From Lamprobacter modestohalophilus (GTDB taxonomy: Bacteria; Pseudomonadota; Gammaproteobacteria; Chromatiales; Chromatiaceae), in NCBI RefSeq assembly GCF_016583905.1, contig NZ_NRRY01000011.1, positions 1 through 64,000 on the forward strand: DNA of 64,000 nucleotides, in the 5' to 3' direction. Under the pieces are notes generated by a model. It was given only the letters and a program-made list of their open reading frames with translations. It was not told the origin of the DNA and did no database searches. Each line of letters starts with the position of its first letter. The first letter of the stretch is position 1. The translations under genes and the position numbers were made by a program. Positions 37,364 to 46,332 of the stretch are shown here, one piece after another.

Positions 37364-38446
37364 TTACCCGGTCAGCTGATCGCGCGCCTGTAGATAGGCC
37401 AGCTCTGAAACCGCGCTCCACTCCTTCGAGCTGCTGAGGAACTTCTGATAAGACGCATAGGTCTTGCGCGAGAACGCATCCTTCTCGGCGATCTCGGCGA
37501 CCACCTCATTCGAGAGCTTGCGCAGCGCCAACAGCACATCGTCCGGGAACTTGCGCAGCTCCACACCGTACTCGCTCAGCAGTGTCTGCAACGCCGTTGG
37601 ATTGCGCGCGGTGTACTCAGCCAGCACGTCCTGATTGGCAACCTTACAGGCATTCAGCACGATAGCCTGCAGATCACCCGGCAAATCATCGAAGACCTCC
37701 TTGTTGATGAAGGCCTCCAACGTCGTGCCCGGCTCGTGCCAACCCGGGTAGTAATAGTATTTGGCAGCCTTGTAGAGCCCGAAGGCCAAGTCGTTATACG
37801 GGCCGACCCATTCCGTCGCATCGATATTACCGGACTGCAGCGATGTAAAGATCTCACCACCGGGCAAGCTCACCGGAGTACCACCAGCGCGCCGTAGCAC
37901 CTCGCCACCCAGCCCTGGGATGCGCATCTTCAGGCCTTTGAGATCCTCAACCGAGTTGATCTCCTTATTGAACCAGCCGCCCATCTGCACGCCGGTGTTC
38001 GCCGCCGCGGCTGGCACCAGGTTAAAGCCAGCGTAGAGCTCCTCCCACAGCGCCATGCCACCGCCGTAGTAAAGCCAGCTATTCATCTCCTGCGCCGTCA
38101 GCCCAAAGGGTACGCTGGCAAAGAACTGTGCCGCCTCGCTCTTGCCCTTCCAGTAGTAGGCCGCGCCGTGGCCCATCTCGGCGGTACCGCGCGAGACCGC
38201 ATCGAAGATCTCAAACGCCGGCACCAACTCGCCGGCACCATAGACCTTGACCTCGATGCGGCCACCGCTCATCTGCCCAATCAGCTCGGCAAGCTTGTTG
38301 GCGCCGGTGCCCATGCCGGGGAAGTTCTTCGGCCAGGTGGTGACCATCTTCCATCGATGCTCGGCCTTGGCCGCAGCGGGTCTTACGCCAGCGCCCAAGG
38401 CGACCGTGGCGGCTCCAGCGCTCGTTAGGAAGGCTCTGCGTTGCAT
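37364..38446 (-). CDS. TRAP transporter substrate-binding protein (DctP family), Tat-exported
   Basis: 360 residues. The signal MQRRAFLTSAGAATVALGAGVRPAAA has a twin-arginine motif. The mature part (WKMVTTWPKNFPGMGTGANKLAELI, GGRIEVKVYGAGELVP) matches the TakP/SmoM-like alpha-keto acid or lactate binders. It delivers an organic acid to a DctQM membrane pair, which is absent from the window. GAGGAG precedes the ATG at 38446. It lies between uvrD and hemW on the same strand. Confidence 0.88.
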   Translation of the reverse strand: MQRRAFLTSAGAATVALGAGVRPAAAKAEHRWKMVTTWPKNFPGMGTGANKLAELIGQMSGGRIEVKVYGAGELVPAFEIFDAVSRGTAEMGHGAAYYWKGKSEAAQFFASVPFGLTAQEMNSWLYYGGGMALWEELYAGFNLVPAAAANTGVQMGGWFNKEINSVEDLKGLKMRIPGLGGEVLRRAGGTPVSLPGGEIFTSLQSGNIDATEWVGPYNDLAFGLYKAAKYYYYPGWHEPGTTLEAFINKEVFDDLPGDLQAIVLNACKVANQDVLAEYTARNPTALQTLLSEYGVELRKFPDDVLLALRKLSNEVVAEIAEKDAFSRKTYASYQKFLSSSKEWSAVSELAYLQARDQLTG

Positions 38447-38490
38447 TTTGAACTCCTCAATAAGCGTCGATTTCTTGAGTGCGCTGCTAT

Positions 38491-40740
38491 TCACTCACCA
38501 TTGCCTTGGTAAGCGTCAGCCGGCTCGAGCCGCGCGTACTCGAGCACCAGCCACTTGGCGCCAGCCGACTCGAAATTGATCTGGATACGGGCGCCGCTGC
38601 CGTGGCCTTCGGCGTTCAAGACCACGCCGGGCCCGAACTTCGGATGCCGTACCCGCTGCCCGAGCTGAAAGCCGCCGCCGGCATCGACAGTGGCAGCACC
38701 GGCCTTAGACCCTGTTCCTGAGCGCCTAGCCCCAAAGCCCATAGCGCCAAAGCCCGATGCAGCCCGACCTCCATGCGGCCGCGAGACCCCGCCGCCGCGC
38801 ACCTCTTCGATCAGCTCTGCCGGCACCTCGCGCAGAAAACGCGACGGCATCGCGTAATCCTCGCGCCCGTGCAAGCGGCGACTCTCGGCATGGGTCAGAT
38901 AGAGCAGCCGTTTGGCGCGCGTCATGCCGACATAGCAGAGCCGCCGCTCCTCCTCGAGCCGATTCGGATCAGTCGCCGACATGCTGTGCGGGAACAACCC
39001 CTCCTCGACCCCAGTGATGAACACCAACGGAAACTCGAGCCCCTTGGCGCTGTGCAGCGTCATCAGCTGCACGCTGTCCTCAAACCCATCGGCTTGGGCA
39101 TCACCGGCCTCGAGCGCCGCATGGGCGAGAAAGCTGCCGAGGATATCGCCCTCGTCGTTCGGAACCTCGGCAGCAAAACGCCGCGTTGCCTCGACCAACT
39201 GCTCCAGGTTCTCCAACCGCTCGATCCCACGCCCGTCTTTGTTCTTCTCGAAGTGCGCCGGCAGTCCGCTGGCCTCCAACACCTCGGCCACCAAGTCCGG
39301 CAACTCCTGCTCGGCCTCAGCGCTCGCCGCAAGCCCCTCGATCAGCTCGAGAAAGCCGCGTAGCGCGCCGGTTGCCCGCGCGGGCAGCAGCGGCTGGCTC
39401 ACCGCAACCCGTGCAGCCTCCCAAAGCGTGCTGCCATCAGCCCGCGCCTGGGTGCGCAGCAGGTCAAGGGTGCGCGGGCCGATCGCGCGTGGCGGTAGGT
39501 TGACGATGCGCTCAAACGCCGTCTCATCGCTCGGGTTCGCGACCAGGCGCAGATAGGCCAAGGCATCCTTGATCTCGGCGCGCTCGAAGAAGCGCTGACC
39601 GCCATAGACGCGATACGGGAGTCCAGCCTGAATCAGCGCCTCCTCGAAGAGCCGCGACTGCGCCGTGGTGCGATAGAGAATGGCGCAGTCGCTGCGCGCC
39701 ATGCCCTCATCCTGGCTCGCACGTCGAATGCGCTCGACCACGAAACGCGCCTCATCGATCTCATTGAAGGCCGCGTAGCGCCGGATCGGCTCGCCGGCGC
39801 TGTCCTCGGTCCAAAGGTTCTTGCCGAGTCGGCTCGGGTTGTTCGCGATCAGCGCATTGGCCGCGCCGAGGATGTTGCTGGTCGAGCGATAGTTCTGCTC
39901 GAGGCGAACAATCTGAGTGTTCGGATAGTCGCGCTGGAAGCTCTGGATATTCTCGACCCGCGCGCCGCGCCAGCCGTAGATCGATTGATCATCATCGCCG
40001 ACCAGAAACAGATTGTCCCGATCGCCGGCGAGCAACCGCAGCCAGGCATACTGGATGGCGTTTGTGTCTTGAAACTCATCGACCAGGATGTGCGCGAAGC
40101 GCTCGCGATAGTGATGCAGGATGTCGGGTCGGTCGCGCAGCAGTTCATGCGCACGCAGTAGCAGTTCCGCGAAGTCGATACTGCCGGCCTTCTCGCAGGC
40201 CTCTTGATAGGCCCGATAGATCCGCAGCTGCTGCTCGAGGAAGAAATCACCAGCCGCGTCGATATGCGGTGGTCGCCGGCCCTCATCCTTATGGCTGTTG
40301 ATGAAACCCTGCGCCTGACGCGGTGGCCAACGCGATTCATCCAGCTCCAGCGCCTTCAAGATGCGCTTGATCAGCCGGAACTGATCATCGGAATCCAGGA
40401 TCTGGAAATGCTGCGGCAGCCCGGCATCCTGCCAATGCGCACGCAGGAAGCGATGCGCCAGGCCGTGGAAGGTACCGACCCACATGCCTCCGATCGGCTC
40501 GTCGAGCATCTCCTCGATGCGGCCCTTCATCTCGCGCGCCGCCTTGTTGGTAAAGGTGACCGCCAAGACATGCCAGGGCCGCACATCTTGGACTTGCAAC
40601 AGCCAGGCGATGCGATGCACCAGCACCCGAGTCTTGCCGGAGCCGGCGCCGGCTAGCACCAGACGGTTGCCAGTATCAGCGGTCACGGCCTCGCGTTGGG
40701 CCGGGTTCAGGGGATCGAGAATATGCGAGATGTCTTCCAT
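38491..40740 (-). CDS. uvrD: DNA helicase II UvrD
   Basis: 749 residues. Superfamily-1 motifs in order: Walker A AGAGSGKTRVLVHRI, DEFQDTN, GDDDQSIYGWRGA, QNYRST and the C-terminal MTLHSAKGLEF and CYVGMTRAK. It unwinds DNA in nucleotide-excision and mismatch repair. The C-terminus has the Tudor-like tail (GQRVRHPKFGPGVVLNAEG). The start ATG at 40740 is clear. Confidence 0.95.
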   Translation of the reverse strand: MEDISHILDPLNPAQREAVTADTGNRLVLAGAGSGKTRVLVHRIAWLLQVQDVRPWHVLAVTFTNKAAREMKGRIEEMLDEPIGGMWVGTFHGLAHRFLRAHWQDAGLPQHFQILDSDDQFRLIKRILKALELDESRWPPRQAQGFINSHKDEGRRPPHIDAAGDFFLEQQLRIYRAYQEACEKAGSIDFAELLLRAHELLRDRPDILHHYRERFAHILVDEFQDTNAIQYAWLRLLAGDRDNLFLVGDDDQSIYGWRGARVENIQSFQRDYPNTQIVRLEQNYRSTSNILGAANALIANNPSRLGKNLWTEDSAGEPIRRYAAFNEIDEARFVVERIRRASQDEGMARSDCAILYRTTAQSRLFEEALIQAGLPYRVYGGQRFFERAEIKDALAYLRLVANPSDETAFERIVNLPPRAIGPRTLDLLRTQARADGSTLWEAARVAVSQPLLPARATGALRGFLELIEGLAASAEAEQELPDLVAEVLEASGLPAHFEKNKDGRGIERLENLEQLVEATRRFAAEVPNDEGDILGSFLAHAALEAGDAQADGFEDSVQLMTLHSAKGLEFPLVFITGVEEGLFPHSMSATDPNRLEEERRLCYVGMTRAKRLLYLTHAESRRLHGREDYAMPSRFLREVPAELIEEVRGGGVSRPHGGRAASGFGAMGFGARRSGTGSKAGAATVDAGGGFQLGQRVRHPKFGPGVVLNAEGHGSGARIQINFESAGAKWLVLEYARLEPADAYQGNGE

Positions 40741-40915
40741 CGCGCGATTGTAACCGCAGCCCCCATGGTTTTCGCAGCCAATCGCCGTTCGGGGACAAAA
40801 CAGCCAGCGAACCGCTTAGCTCATCTGCCACTTACACCCCTGACAGCATCCGAACCGGCGTAGTATCCTGCCCCGGACAAAAACACCCACTCACCACCGC
40901 TGCCGGGACCTGCCT

Positions 40916-41983
40916 GTGACCGAGCTCAAGAACGATACCTTCCTGCGCGCGCTGATGCGCGAGCCCGTCGACTACACCCCCGTTTGGATGATGCGCCAGG
41001 CCGGCCGTTACCTCCCCGAATACCGCGAGACCCGCGCCAAGGCCGGCAGCTTCATGGACCTGTGCCGAGCACCGGATCTAGCCTGCGAGGTCACCATCCA
41101 GCCGCTCGAGCGCTTCCCCTTGGACGCCGCGATCCTCTTCTCGGATATTCTCACGATCCCAGACGCGATGGGCTTGGGCCTCTCGTTCGCCGAGGGTGAA
41201 GGCCCACAATTCGCGCGTCCCGTGCGCACCGCCGCCGACATCGAGGCCATCGCCGTACCCGATCCGGAAGACGAGCTGCGCTATGTGATGGACGCGGTCG
41301 CACTGATCCGCAAAGAGCTCGATGGCCGGGTACCCCTGATCGGCTTCTCGGGCGCACCCTGGACCCTGGCCACCTACATGATCGAAGGCGCCAGCGCGAA
41401 GAACTTCGCCCACAGCAAGGCGCTGATGTTCGATCAACCCAACCTGATGCACAAGCTGCTCGGCAAGGTCGCCGAATCGGTCACCAGCTACCTCAACGCC
41501 CAGATCGCCCGCGGCGCCCAGGCGGTGATGATCTTCGACACCTGGGGCGGCGTGCTCACGCCATCGGATTTCCGTGAATTCTCGCTACGCTACATGGAGC
41601 GCATCGTCGAGGGCCTAACCCGCGAGGCCGATGGTCGCCGCGTGCCGGTGGTGCTGTTCGCCAAGGGCGCCGGCCAATGGCTCGACCGCATGGCCGAGAC
41701 CGGCTGCGACGCGCTCGGCGTCGACTGGACCATGGACCTTGCCGACGCACGCAAGCTGGTCCGCGACAAGGTCGCCCTGCAAGGCAACCTCGACCCCTGC
41801 ACCCTCTACGCCTCGCCCGAGCGCATCGAGCGCGAGGTCGGGCGCGTACTCGCCAGCTACGGGCGCGGCACCGGGCATGTCTTCAACCTTGGTCACGGCA
41901 TCCATCCGGACATCAACCCGGACCACGCTGCGGCGATGGTCAAGGCCGTGCATGAGCAGAGCCGGCCGTATCACGCGGGCTAA
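40916..41983 (+). CDS. hemE: Uroporphyrinogen decarboxylase
   Basis: 355 residues. Signatures [16 protein letters not shown] and [15 protein letters not shown], plus [16 protein letters not shown], are diagnostic. It makes coproporphyrinogen III on the path to heme and bacteriochlorophyll. GTG start at 40916 with the conserved [13 protein letters not shown]. It is the last intact core gene before the degraded region. Confidence 0.95.
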   Translation: MTELKNDTFLRALMREPVDYTPVWMMRQAGRYLPEYRETRAKAGSFMDLCRAPDLACEVTIQPLERFPLDAAILFSDILTIPDAMGLGLSFAEGEGPQFARPVRTAADIEAIAVPDPEDELRYVMDAVALIRKELDGRVPLIGFSGAPWTLATYMIEGASAKNFAHSKALMFDQPNLMHKLLGKVAESVTSYLNAQIARGAQAVMIFDTWGGVLTPSDFREFSLRYMERIVEGLTREADGRRVPVVLFAKGAGQWLDRMAETGCDALGVDWTMDLADARKLVRDKVALQGNLDPCTLYASPERIEREVGRVLASYGRGTGHVFNLGHGIHPDINPDHAAAMVKAVHEQSRPYHAG

Positions 41984-42103
41984 AAGACGATCCATCCTTC
42001 CTCAGCCAGGCGGCGCACATTCGATCTGTGGTCTTCAATAGCAGGGCAAGCCAATTGATCGCGATCACGCGATCAATGACGGTTAAGGCGGCGCGGTAGT
42101 GCT

Positions 42104-42492
42104 CTACACGCCAGGGATCATCCAAGGCGCACCGGCAATGACTTGCTTCGCCGCGACGACCTTGTCATGGATTAAACGTCGGACACTTTGGGCGCAGATC
42201 CCGAGCCGTTGTGCGGCACCCTCGAGCGTGAGCAGATCATCCCGGCGTACGCGGGGATCTGGTGGTCGTTGCGGAAGCTTCTGACACGATCTCTCGTCCA
42301 GTTGTTGCCTTTGCCGGTTGGGATCTTCAAGCGATTCAGCAGCGGGGCGATCGTCTGATCCGGCAATTGCGCAGACAGTTGCCGAAGGAGATCCTCCGTC
42401 GAGGCCTCGGTACCATGGCGATGCTCCCCCGTGCGGTTCTTCTTCACCCTCAAGCGCGTGTGCACACCGCCTGTCCAATGAATATCCAGAAG
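42104..42492 (-). pseudogene. Remnant of a site-specific serine-type recombinase, frameshifted
   Basis: The C-terminal third of a large recombinase family: IHWTGGVHTRLRVKKNRTGEH, then ALLNRLKIPTGKGNNWTRDR and FRNDHQIPAY in one frame, continuing after a frameshift near 42240 as LTLEGAAQRLGICAQSVRRL and QVIAGAPWMIPGV in another. The catalytic N-terminal domain is missing; the upstream side joins phage tail-tube sequence on the other strand. A decayed mobile element. Confidence 0.75.
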
Positions 42493-42504
42493 CACCAGGG
42501 CGTG

Positions 42505-42648
42505 CTCATCATCGACATGGTGGCGGTGAAGTACTACAAGCTCTCGATCAACGGCAATGAGCTGATCGAGGTCAATGCGGTCAACCTGGTGCGTAAGGTG
42601 GGTGGGACCGATCAGCTGGCGGCGATTCGTGCGGCGATTGGACTGTGA
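42505..42648 (+). pseudogene. Phage major tail-tube protein (P2 FII-like), C-terminal remnant
   Basis: About 47 codons reading VAVKYYKLSINGNELIEV and then NAVNLVRKVGGTDQLAAIRA AIGL in two parts, which match the conserved end of P2-type tail-tube proteins. Everything before it is missing and the sequence joins the recombinase remnant. Evidence of an old P2-like prophage at this site. Confidence 0.7.
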
Positions 42649-42812
42649 GCGAACGCCCGTCCTGGGGCGGTGTTTCATGCGGCAGCGACCTGCTACACTG
42701 AATGAAAGCCAAGCAAGACAACGGCTTATTTTCATGTCCTCACGCCATATCTTGTTCTGGCGTGAAGCCGAAACCACAACATATAGTGATGTCTTTTCTG
42801 AGGAAGCGAAGC

Positions 42813-42970
42813 ATGACTCGACACATCAAGCAATTTTTGCGCGGTGTCGGCAGCATTATTGATATCGCGCCCGTTTGCGCGCCGATGCCGAGCGCGTAGG
42901 TCTTGACATGATGCGCGTCTATGAGCGCCGCCGCCCCGATGTCAAAAACGCCAACCAGACGCGGCGATAA
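42813..42970 (+). pseudogene. Small conserved hypothetical gene, frameshifted
   Basis: The first frame reads MTRHIKQFLRGVGSIIDIAP and stops soon after; a +1 frame then continues as RADAERVGLDMMRVYERRRP to a stop at 42968-42970. Together they resemble small proteins of about 50 residues with an FLRGVGS start and a basic helical end. A ribosome site (GAGGA) precedes the ATG. Function unknown. Confidence 0.5.
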
Positions 42971-43047
42971 CCGCCCTCAAGCGCATCGCTCTCAGAGCAG
43001 CCCGATCATTCAACAGCATGCCGGCAAACCTTCGAGGACCTGCAACG

Positions 43048-43545
43048 ATGAGCAAAGAGCACTTCCGCCTGAGGGCACTTGAGGCCTTGCCCGCGTCCCG
43101 GTTGCGACTCACCTACGCCGATGACCAGACCCTAGAGGTCGATCTGAGCGACTGGATCGAGACCACCCGGGCGCTGGCGCCGCTGAAGGACAAGACGCTC
43201 TTCGCCCAGGCCAAGGTCGGCTTCTTTGGCCACAGCGTCGACTGGATCGAGGATGAGCTCGACTTGGGCTCGTCCAACCTGCGCAACCTCGCCATCGAGC
43301 AAGCCGGCGGCATCGGTCACGAGCGCATCTGGACCTGGCTGCACGAGACCGGGCTGACGCTCGAGCAAGCGGCCGAGGCCTTGGGGATTTCCCGGCGCAT
43401 GCTGATCTACTACCGCGACGGGGAAAAACCCATCCCGCGTGCCATCTGGTTGGCCTGCCTGGGCTGGGAAGCCGTGCGCCCACAAGGTCAGGCGTTGCCC
43501 ATGCGCGTTGCATCGGTTCGAGAGGTCGCCGCCGGACACGGCTGA
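43048..43545 (+). CDS. DUF2442 domain protein with C-terminal helix-turn-helix
   Basis: 165 residues. The first half (RLRLTYADDQTLEVDLSDWI, FAQAKVGFFGHSVDWIEDELDL) is a DUF2442 domain; the second half (TLEQAAEALGISRRMLIYYRDGEKPIP) is an XRE-like HTH. DUF2442 proteins often pair with DUF4160 partners in putative toxin-antitoxin modules; no such partner is seen. It is the only apparently intact gene in the degraded region. ATG at 43048; a longer start at 43018 is possible. Confidence 0.75.
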   Translation: MSKEHFRLRALEALPASRLRLTYADDQTLEVDLSDWIETTRALAPLKDKTLFAQAKVGFFGHSVDWIEDELDLGSSNLRNLAIEQAGGIGHERIWTWLHETGLTLEQAAEALGISRRMLIYYRDGEKPIPRAIWLACLGWEAVRPQGQALPMRVASVREVAAGHG

Positions 43546-43574
43546 GGGTTGACCGAATCGCCGAATGACAGGAC

Positions 43575-43859
43575 TCATGCCCCACCTCCCCAGCACCGCG
43601 CGGCGTAGGTGGGACGGGCAGCCGCCAGGCCTGAGCCTGACTTCGCCAGCTGGCGCCACGGACCCGCGCCGAGGCACTTGGATTCCCACAGCGCCGGATA
43701 GCTCAGCCAATCCGGCCCCGCCCTCAGCACGCCATCGACATGGCCTTGCAGGCGCCCGTCCAAGACCGAAAAGCCGAACTGTTGCCCATCATGCGCCTCG
43801 GTCTCGAGGACAAAGCCGGCCGCTCGCAGCTCACCCCCAGGCGCTCGGAGACAGTTCAT
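43575..43859 (-). pseudogene. PD-(D/E)XK phage-type nuclease fragment
   Basis: Contains GHVDGVLRAGPDWLSYP and ALWESKCLGAGPWRQL, the D...ExK nuclease core of phage YqaJ/lambda-exonuclease-like proteins, followed by KSGSGLAAARPTYAA. Both ends are missing: upstream it joins the end of the parD remnant, and downstream the frame drifts into unrelated sequence. No longer functional. Confidence 0.65.
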
Positions 43860-44140
43860 CCCTGCTTCGCCAGAACACGCCGACCAATGCTCTTGATGTG
43901 CGCGCGCAGCGAGGAAACATCTTGAAAGTCCGTGTAGCGCCCCGCCTCGATATCGGCGATGCCCACCGCCACCGCCTCGCGCAAGGCCGCGAGTTTGGCC
44001 GCTTGCTCCGCCTCACGGGTCTGTACCAGGCGCTAGCCCTCACGCAGGACTTCGCTGGCGTTTTGGTACTGGCCGCTGGCCACCATCTGCTCGACGAACT
44101 TCGCTTGAACATCCGTCAGCACGACATTACGGGTGGGCAT
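43856..44140 (-). pseudogene. ParD-type antitoxin with an in-frame amber stop
   Basis: From the ATG at 44140 the frame reads MPTRNVVLTDVQAKFVEQMV and then ASGQYQNASEVLREG, a ParD ribbon-helix-helix start, then TAG at 44033-44035 where family members have Leu (TTG to TAG, one change). It continues in frame RLVQTREAEQAAKLAALREA to a TGA at 43856-43858, normal ParD length (94 codons). The first residues of a ParE-like frame (LSPSA) follow but break off into the nuclease fragment. A dead or readthrough-dependent parDE. Confidence 0.78.
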
Positions 44141-44180
44141 GGGTTGACTCCTTGGCTACATGACTGGCACATCCTGCTAA

Positions 44181-44453
44181 TCAGCCTTGAATAGTGCAAG
44201 CCACCTCGCATATCCTCCGCCGCTTTTTGCCGATCGGAGGCATCACGATGCCCTGGTGGATACCCCTGCTGGCCTTTGCCAGTGGGGTGATTTTGACCAT
44301 TACAGTCCAGCGTTCCGACAGGGTATTGAGCTGATCCAGGTCCGCTTGGGTCATGGGCTCGAACAGTAGATGCTCGAAGCGCTCTAGCTCCGCCAACAGC
44401 TTGGCGTGGGGCTCAGGTGGGATCGCATTGTCATCGTTGGGCTTGGTACTCAT
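44181..44453 (-). CDS. Small hypothetical protein
   Basis: 90 residues, acidic at the N-terminus and Lys/Arg-rich near the end (MPPIGKKRRRI). ATG at 44453. Not recognised. The region around its stop codon (44171-44182) has a 10-base match to the end of the MITE-like element at 36 kb (tgctaatcag), so its C-terminus may also be shaped by an insertion. It could itself be a gene fragment. Confidence 0.45.
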   Translation of the reverse strand: MSTKPNDDNAIPPEPHAKLLAELERFEHLLFEPMTQADLDQLNTLSERWTVMVKITPLAKASRGIHQGIVMPPIGKKRRRICEVACTIQG

Positions 44454-44498
44454 GGCTCGAGTCTAGCAACCGCGAGCGCGCCTGGTCACCAGACAGCA

Positions 44499-44935
44499 TC
44501 AGTTGTCTGCGCGTAATGCCTCGACACGCTCGCGCTGTGCCCAGCTTTCCAGGTTCTCGGCTAACATGGCCTTGTCCTCGACTAATGAGTTGATCTGTTT
44601 CAGGTCGATATCCGCGCCCAGCCGGCGCAGGTGACGCTTGAGCCAGCGGGTGATGAGCCGGTCCAGCCTGGCCTTGTTGGGGTCGGCCTGGACCAGGCGC
44701 AGCGGCATGGTGGGGTCGACGCGGGATTGGAATTCGATCAGCAGGTAGAGGAACAATCGCTCGGTGACGCCTTGCCAGTGCACCTGTACCGACCAGACGA
44801 CGTCCTCGAACAGCGGCGTGTGTAATTCCCGCTGTGGTTCTTCAGCGTGCTAAAGTCCATCAGTGCCGCGATCTCCGCCGGAGCAAAGCCTTCGATCAGC
44901 TGCTGGACGAACTCGGGGTGGCTGAACAAGTGTGA
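44499..44935 (-). pseudogene. Rpn family recombination-promoting nuclease, broken
   Basis: The start SHLFSHPEFVQQLIEGFAP and LMDFSTLKNHSGNYT is in one frame; after a frameshift near 44816 it continues TPLFEDVVWSVQVHWQG and RLFLYLLIEFQSRVDP, then skips the middle of the domain and joins a C-terminal helix (RLDRLITRWLKRHLRRLGAD). Rpn/YhgA nucleases promote RecA-independent recombination. Both a frameshift and an internal deletion make it inactive. Confidence 0.78.
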
Positions 44936-45019
44936 AACCTGGTTAGGCGGGATCAGGACTAACCGCACCCATCGCAACGCCAGGGCCGCTACCAAGCAAG
45001 CAATCCAGCAAGAAGCACC

Positions 45020-46294
45020 ATGGCCGGAAGACCAATCGCCTCAGACAGAGGAGCAAACCGCTCCCCCCGTCCGACCATGGGGATCATCGGTCTTCTGGTC
45101 GTCTTGTTGGTCAGCAGTATGGCCTTGTTCGAACGTTTGGCAGAAGTCGTCTGCCCACTCCTCGAGATACCAACCACCGCCGGTATTTGGCTGCTTTTTC
45201 TAGCCTATCTTGGCTATCTGATGGCCCTAACGCATCTTCTCCGTCGCTGGGCGCCGCGGACTCGCAAATGGCCGGCAAAGACCGTCTTCCTCGGCCTGTG
45301 GCTCTCGCTCACACTCATCTTCCTTGCGGTTTATCCGCTCGCTGATTCTGGGGTTCTCGGATTCGAAAGCGACCGCGAAGAAGCGCTCGACGTCGGTGTC
45401 AAGGCGCTATGGAACGGCACCTTCCCGTATCAGTGTCGCGCCGTATCCGGCATCCACGAGGGATGCCCCCAGAGCGGAAACCCAATCGCGCCAATGCCCG
45501 GCGGTCTGATCCTAGCAGCGCCCGTCGTGCTCATTTTGGGCAGTGCAGCAGCCCTGTCGCTCCTCAGCCTCTGGGTCCTGTTCCTCGGACTTGGTGTCTA
45601 CTGGGGGAGTAATCGTCGATCCCTGCTGCATGTCATGTTTCTTCTAGCGGCAGCGCCTGTCCTCTTAGCCGAAGTACTGACGGGAGGCGACCACCTCGCT
45701 AACACGGTACTGGTTTGCATCCCGCTGCTCTTGCTAACTCAGAATGCTGCGCGCCCCCATGCCAAAGCGCTTGCGCTGCTGTTCGGGTGCGCCTTGGCCT
45801 GGCGAGGCCTGTTCTGGCTCGTCTCGGTACCGATCCTGTCTTACTGCATACACACGAGGCAATGGCAACCCCTAGCGTTGATCGGCGGCTACGCACTCGC
45901 TGGGTTTGCAGCGGTCATGCTCCCTTTCGCCCTCTGGGACCCAACTGGATTCGCGCCTTGGTCGGTCCAGCAGAGGTTCCAGCTCTACGAGCACATCCTT
46001 CCCCACGCAGCGCTCGCGGTCCCCGCCTGCGTGGTTGCACTCGGCGCCTGTTTCGGTTGGCTCGCAAAAGACCAAGACGGCCTGCTCAACGCCTGCGGGT
46101 GGACATTGCTGCTTCCGGTCATCGCAGGAGCGGTACTCCAATCCATCACTGTCGGCCAGCCAACCGTGCTGTTCTACGGCTGGTACAGCCTCACGAGCAT
46201 CATCCTGTTCTCTGCAACGGCCTTTCGCGGAAGAAAATCCGCTCTGGACACCACACAGAACCCAGCCTACAGCCGCCGCAATGAGCGGCGCTAG
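45020..46294 (+). CDS. Polytopic membrane protein, GT-C glycosyltransferase-like
   Basis: 424 residues with about ten hydrophobic helices. The loop after helix 3 holds an acidic motif (ESDREEALDVGVKALWNGTFPY) and APMPGGLILAAP, the layout of GT-C/DUF2029-type lipid-linked sugar transferases. It may add a sugar from a lipid carrier on the periplasmic face. It opens the polysaccharide region and is transcribed toward it. ATG at 45020 or 45077. Confidence 0.65.
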   Translation: MAGRPIASDRGANRSPRPTMGIIGLLVVLLVSSMALFERLAEVVCPLLEIPTTAGIWLLFLAYLGYLMALTHLLRRWAPRTRKWPAKTVFLGLWLSLTLIFLAVYPLADSGVLGFESDREEALDVGVKALWNGTFPYQCRAVSGIHEGCPQSGNPIAPMPGGLILAAPVVLILGSAAALSLLSLWVLFLGLGVYWGSNRRSLLHVMFLLAAAPVLLAEVLTGGDHLANTVLVCIPLLLLTQNAARPHAKALALLFGCALAWRGLFWLVSVPILSYCIHTRQWQPLALIGGYALAGFAAVMLPFALWDPTGFAPWSVQQRFQLYEHILPHAALAVPACVVALGACFGWLAKDQDGLLNACGWTLLLPVIAGAVLQSITVGQPTVLFYGWYSLTSIILFSATAFRGRKSALDTTQNPAYSRRNERR

Positions 46295-46332
46295 CTCCGT
46301 CGGTTTAGAGGCTGCAAGCCCCCCTGCTGGCA

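Noticed and set aside
42230-42260. Possible CRISPR-like or dispersed repeat around atcccggcgtacgcgggg
   Set aside because: The palindromic stretch occurs once and also encodes the recombinase segment HQIPAYAG; no repeat-spacer pattern is present, and I saw no CRISPR array anywhere in the window.
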